Below, one piece after another: positions 63,342-64,000 of a stretch of DNA of 64,000 nt (its first letter is position 1; the number at the start of each line of letters is the position of its first letter). Position numbers and translations under genes: made by a program. The notes beneath the pieces are model-generated. The model did not search any database and was not told where the DNA came from. It was given only the letters and a program-made list of their open reading frames with translations. The DNA is from Paenibacillus kribbensis (GTDB taxonomy: Bacteria; Bacillota; Bacilli; Paenibacillales; Paenibacillaceae). The stretch is taken from assembly GCF_002240415.1 (NCBI RefSeq), contig NZ_CP020028.1, positions 5,393,501-5,457,500 on the forward strand. The letters run 5' to 3'.

Positions 63342-63971
63342 TTACGCTCGCTTTGCCGCCTCCGCCAGCTCCAAGAACTGACGAAGCAGCTGCATGCCCA
63401 TTTCCCCACTCTTCTCCGGATGGAACTGCATGCCATATACATGGCCTCTGCCAACGATAGCCGTTACGGGCCCGCCGTAGTCAGTCACCGCCAGCAGGTC
63501 CGTCTCAACCTCAGGCTTTGCATGATAGGAGTGTACAAAATACACATGCCCTTCCTCCAAGCCCTGCAACAACGGGTGATCCGGCTGTGTCATACGCAGA
63601 CGATTCCAGCCCATATGCGGCACCTTAACGCCCCTATCGGGAGCAAAACGAACAACCTCGCCCGGTAAAATATTAAGCCCTTCATGACTGCCATATTCTT
63701 CACCACGAGTGAACAACAGCTGCATGCCTAGGCAAACACCGAGCAGCGGTTGTCCAACGCTCGCCACCTCCTGGATAATCCGATCCAATCCACTGGAACG
63801 CAAATGCTCCATAGCATCTCCGAATGCCCCAACACCCGGCAGAATCACACCGCTGGAGGAACGAATCACCTGGGCATCTCCTGTGACTACAGCCTCATAT
63901 CCAAGACGCTCAACCGCCTTGCTCACACTATGCAGATTGCCTCTGCCGTAATCCACAATAGCAATGGACAT
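63342..63971 (-). CDS. hisH: Imidazole glycerol phosphate synthase glutamine amidotransferase subunit
   Basis: 209 residues. Class I amidotransferase: SIAIVDYGRGNLHSV at the start, LPGVGAFGDAMEHL, catalytic Cys in LGVCLGMQLLF, His and Glu in GMQFHPEKSG. Supplies ammonia to HisF. The ATG at 63971 lies three bases past the hisB stop, after GGGAG. It belongs to the his operon, entering from the right edge. Confidence 0.96.
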   Translation of the reverse strand: MSIAIVDYGRGNLHSVSKAVERLGYEAVVTGDAQVIRSSSGVILPGVGAFGDAMEHLRSSGLDRIIQEVASVGQPLLGVCLGMQLLFTRGEEYGSHEGLNILPGEVVRFAPDRGVKVPHMGWNRLRMTQPDHPLLQGLEEGHVYFVHSYHAKPEVETDLLAVTDYGGPVTAIVGRGHVYGMQFHPEKSGEMGMQLLRQFLELAEAAKRA

Positions 63972-63974
63972 AGA

Positions 63975-64000
63975 CTATAGCACTCCCTTCGTTGAAGGTA
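63975..64000 (-). CDS. hisB: 3' end of imidazoleglycerol-phosphate dehydratase (partial)
   Basis: The minus strand ends PSTKGVL then TAG at 63977-63975, the usual HisB C terminus. The gene continues beyond the window. Its stop is 3 bases from the hisH start. Only eight codons are visible, so the call also rests on the gene order hisB-hisH-hisA-hisF-hisIE. Confidence 0.75.

Overview
The window looks like chromosome from a Paenibacillus, most likely near the P. polymyxa group. This is inferred from gene order, AGGAGG-type ribosome sites with frequent GTG/TTG starts, Firmicutes operators (CcpA, CggR, CtsR) and the tmRNA tag GKQQNNYAFAA. No database was searched.

Left part (1-26.6 kb) is accessory and nutritional. 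It opens with a palindromic repeat and a truncated phage terminase small subunit. Next come an RDD membrane protein, a MATE exporter, and an arabinoside locus (GPH symporter, GH127 arabinofuranosidase, divergent AraC regulator, cre-like site). A beta-propeller phytase, a Doc/AbrB-type toxin-antitoxin pair and a 1246-residue GH51 arabinofuranosidase follow. A six-gene operon combines a CUT1 ABC importer, a HAD phosphatase, an SMR exporter and a GpdQ-like phosphodiesterase beside a GbsR-type regulator; I read it as possible choline-phosphodiester salvage. Then come a pspA-ydjGHI envelope-stress cluster and a glycosyltransferase.

Middle part (26.6-37.4 kb) looks like island DNA stacked on the 3' end of ssrA. 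Intact tmRNA lies at 37054-37415. A degenerate copy of its 3' end lies at 34982-35064, and a weaker tmRNA-like segment at 26672-26710. Between them are a PadR-controlled tautomerase-like gene, an MhqO/MhqP-like quinone detoxification pair, DUF896, MBL and VOC proteins, a secreted PL1 pectate lyase, a decayed IS3 transposase, and an AT-rich gene fusing a GIY-YIG nuclease to a DUF2075 helicase. That fusion gene, alone between two ssrA 3' ends, is the best candidate for an undescribed system.

Right part (37.4-64 kb, mostly minus strand) is conserved core: smpB, rnr and secG; the cggR-gap-pgk-tpiA-gpmI-eno glycolytic operon with a recognisable CggR operator; tRNA-Arg(CCG); clpP with a CtsR box; two secreted proteins; a crh-like HPr, whiA, yvcK, rapZ, glucokinase and trxB; a YvcD-like TPR protein; and the end of the histidine operon (hisB tail, H, A, F, IE, J). 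The order matches the B. subtilis yvc/his region except that a ROK glucokinase sits where nudF (yvcI) would be.
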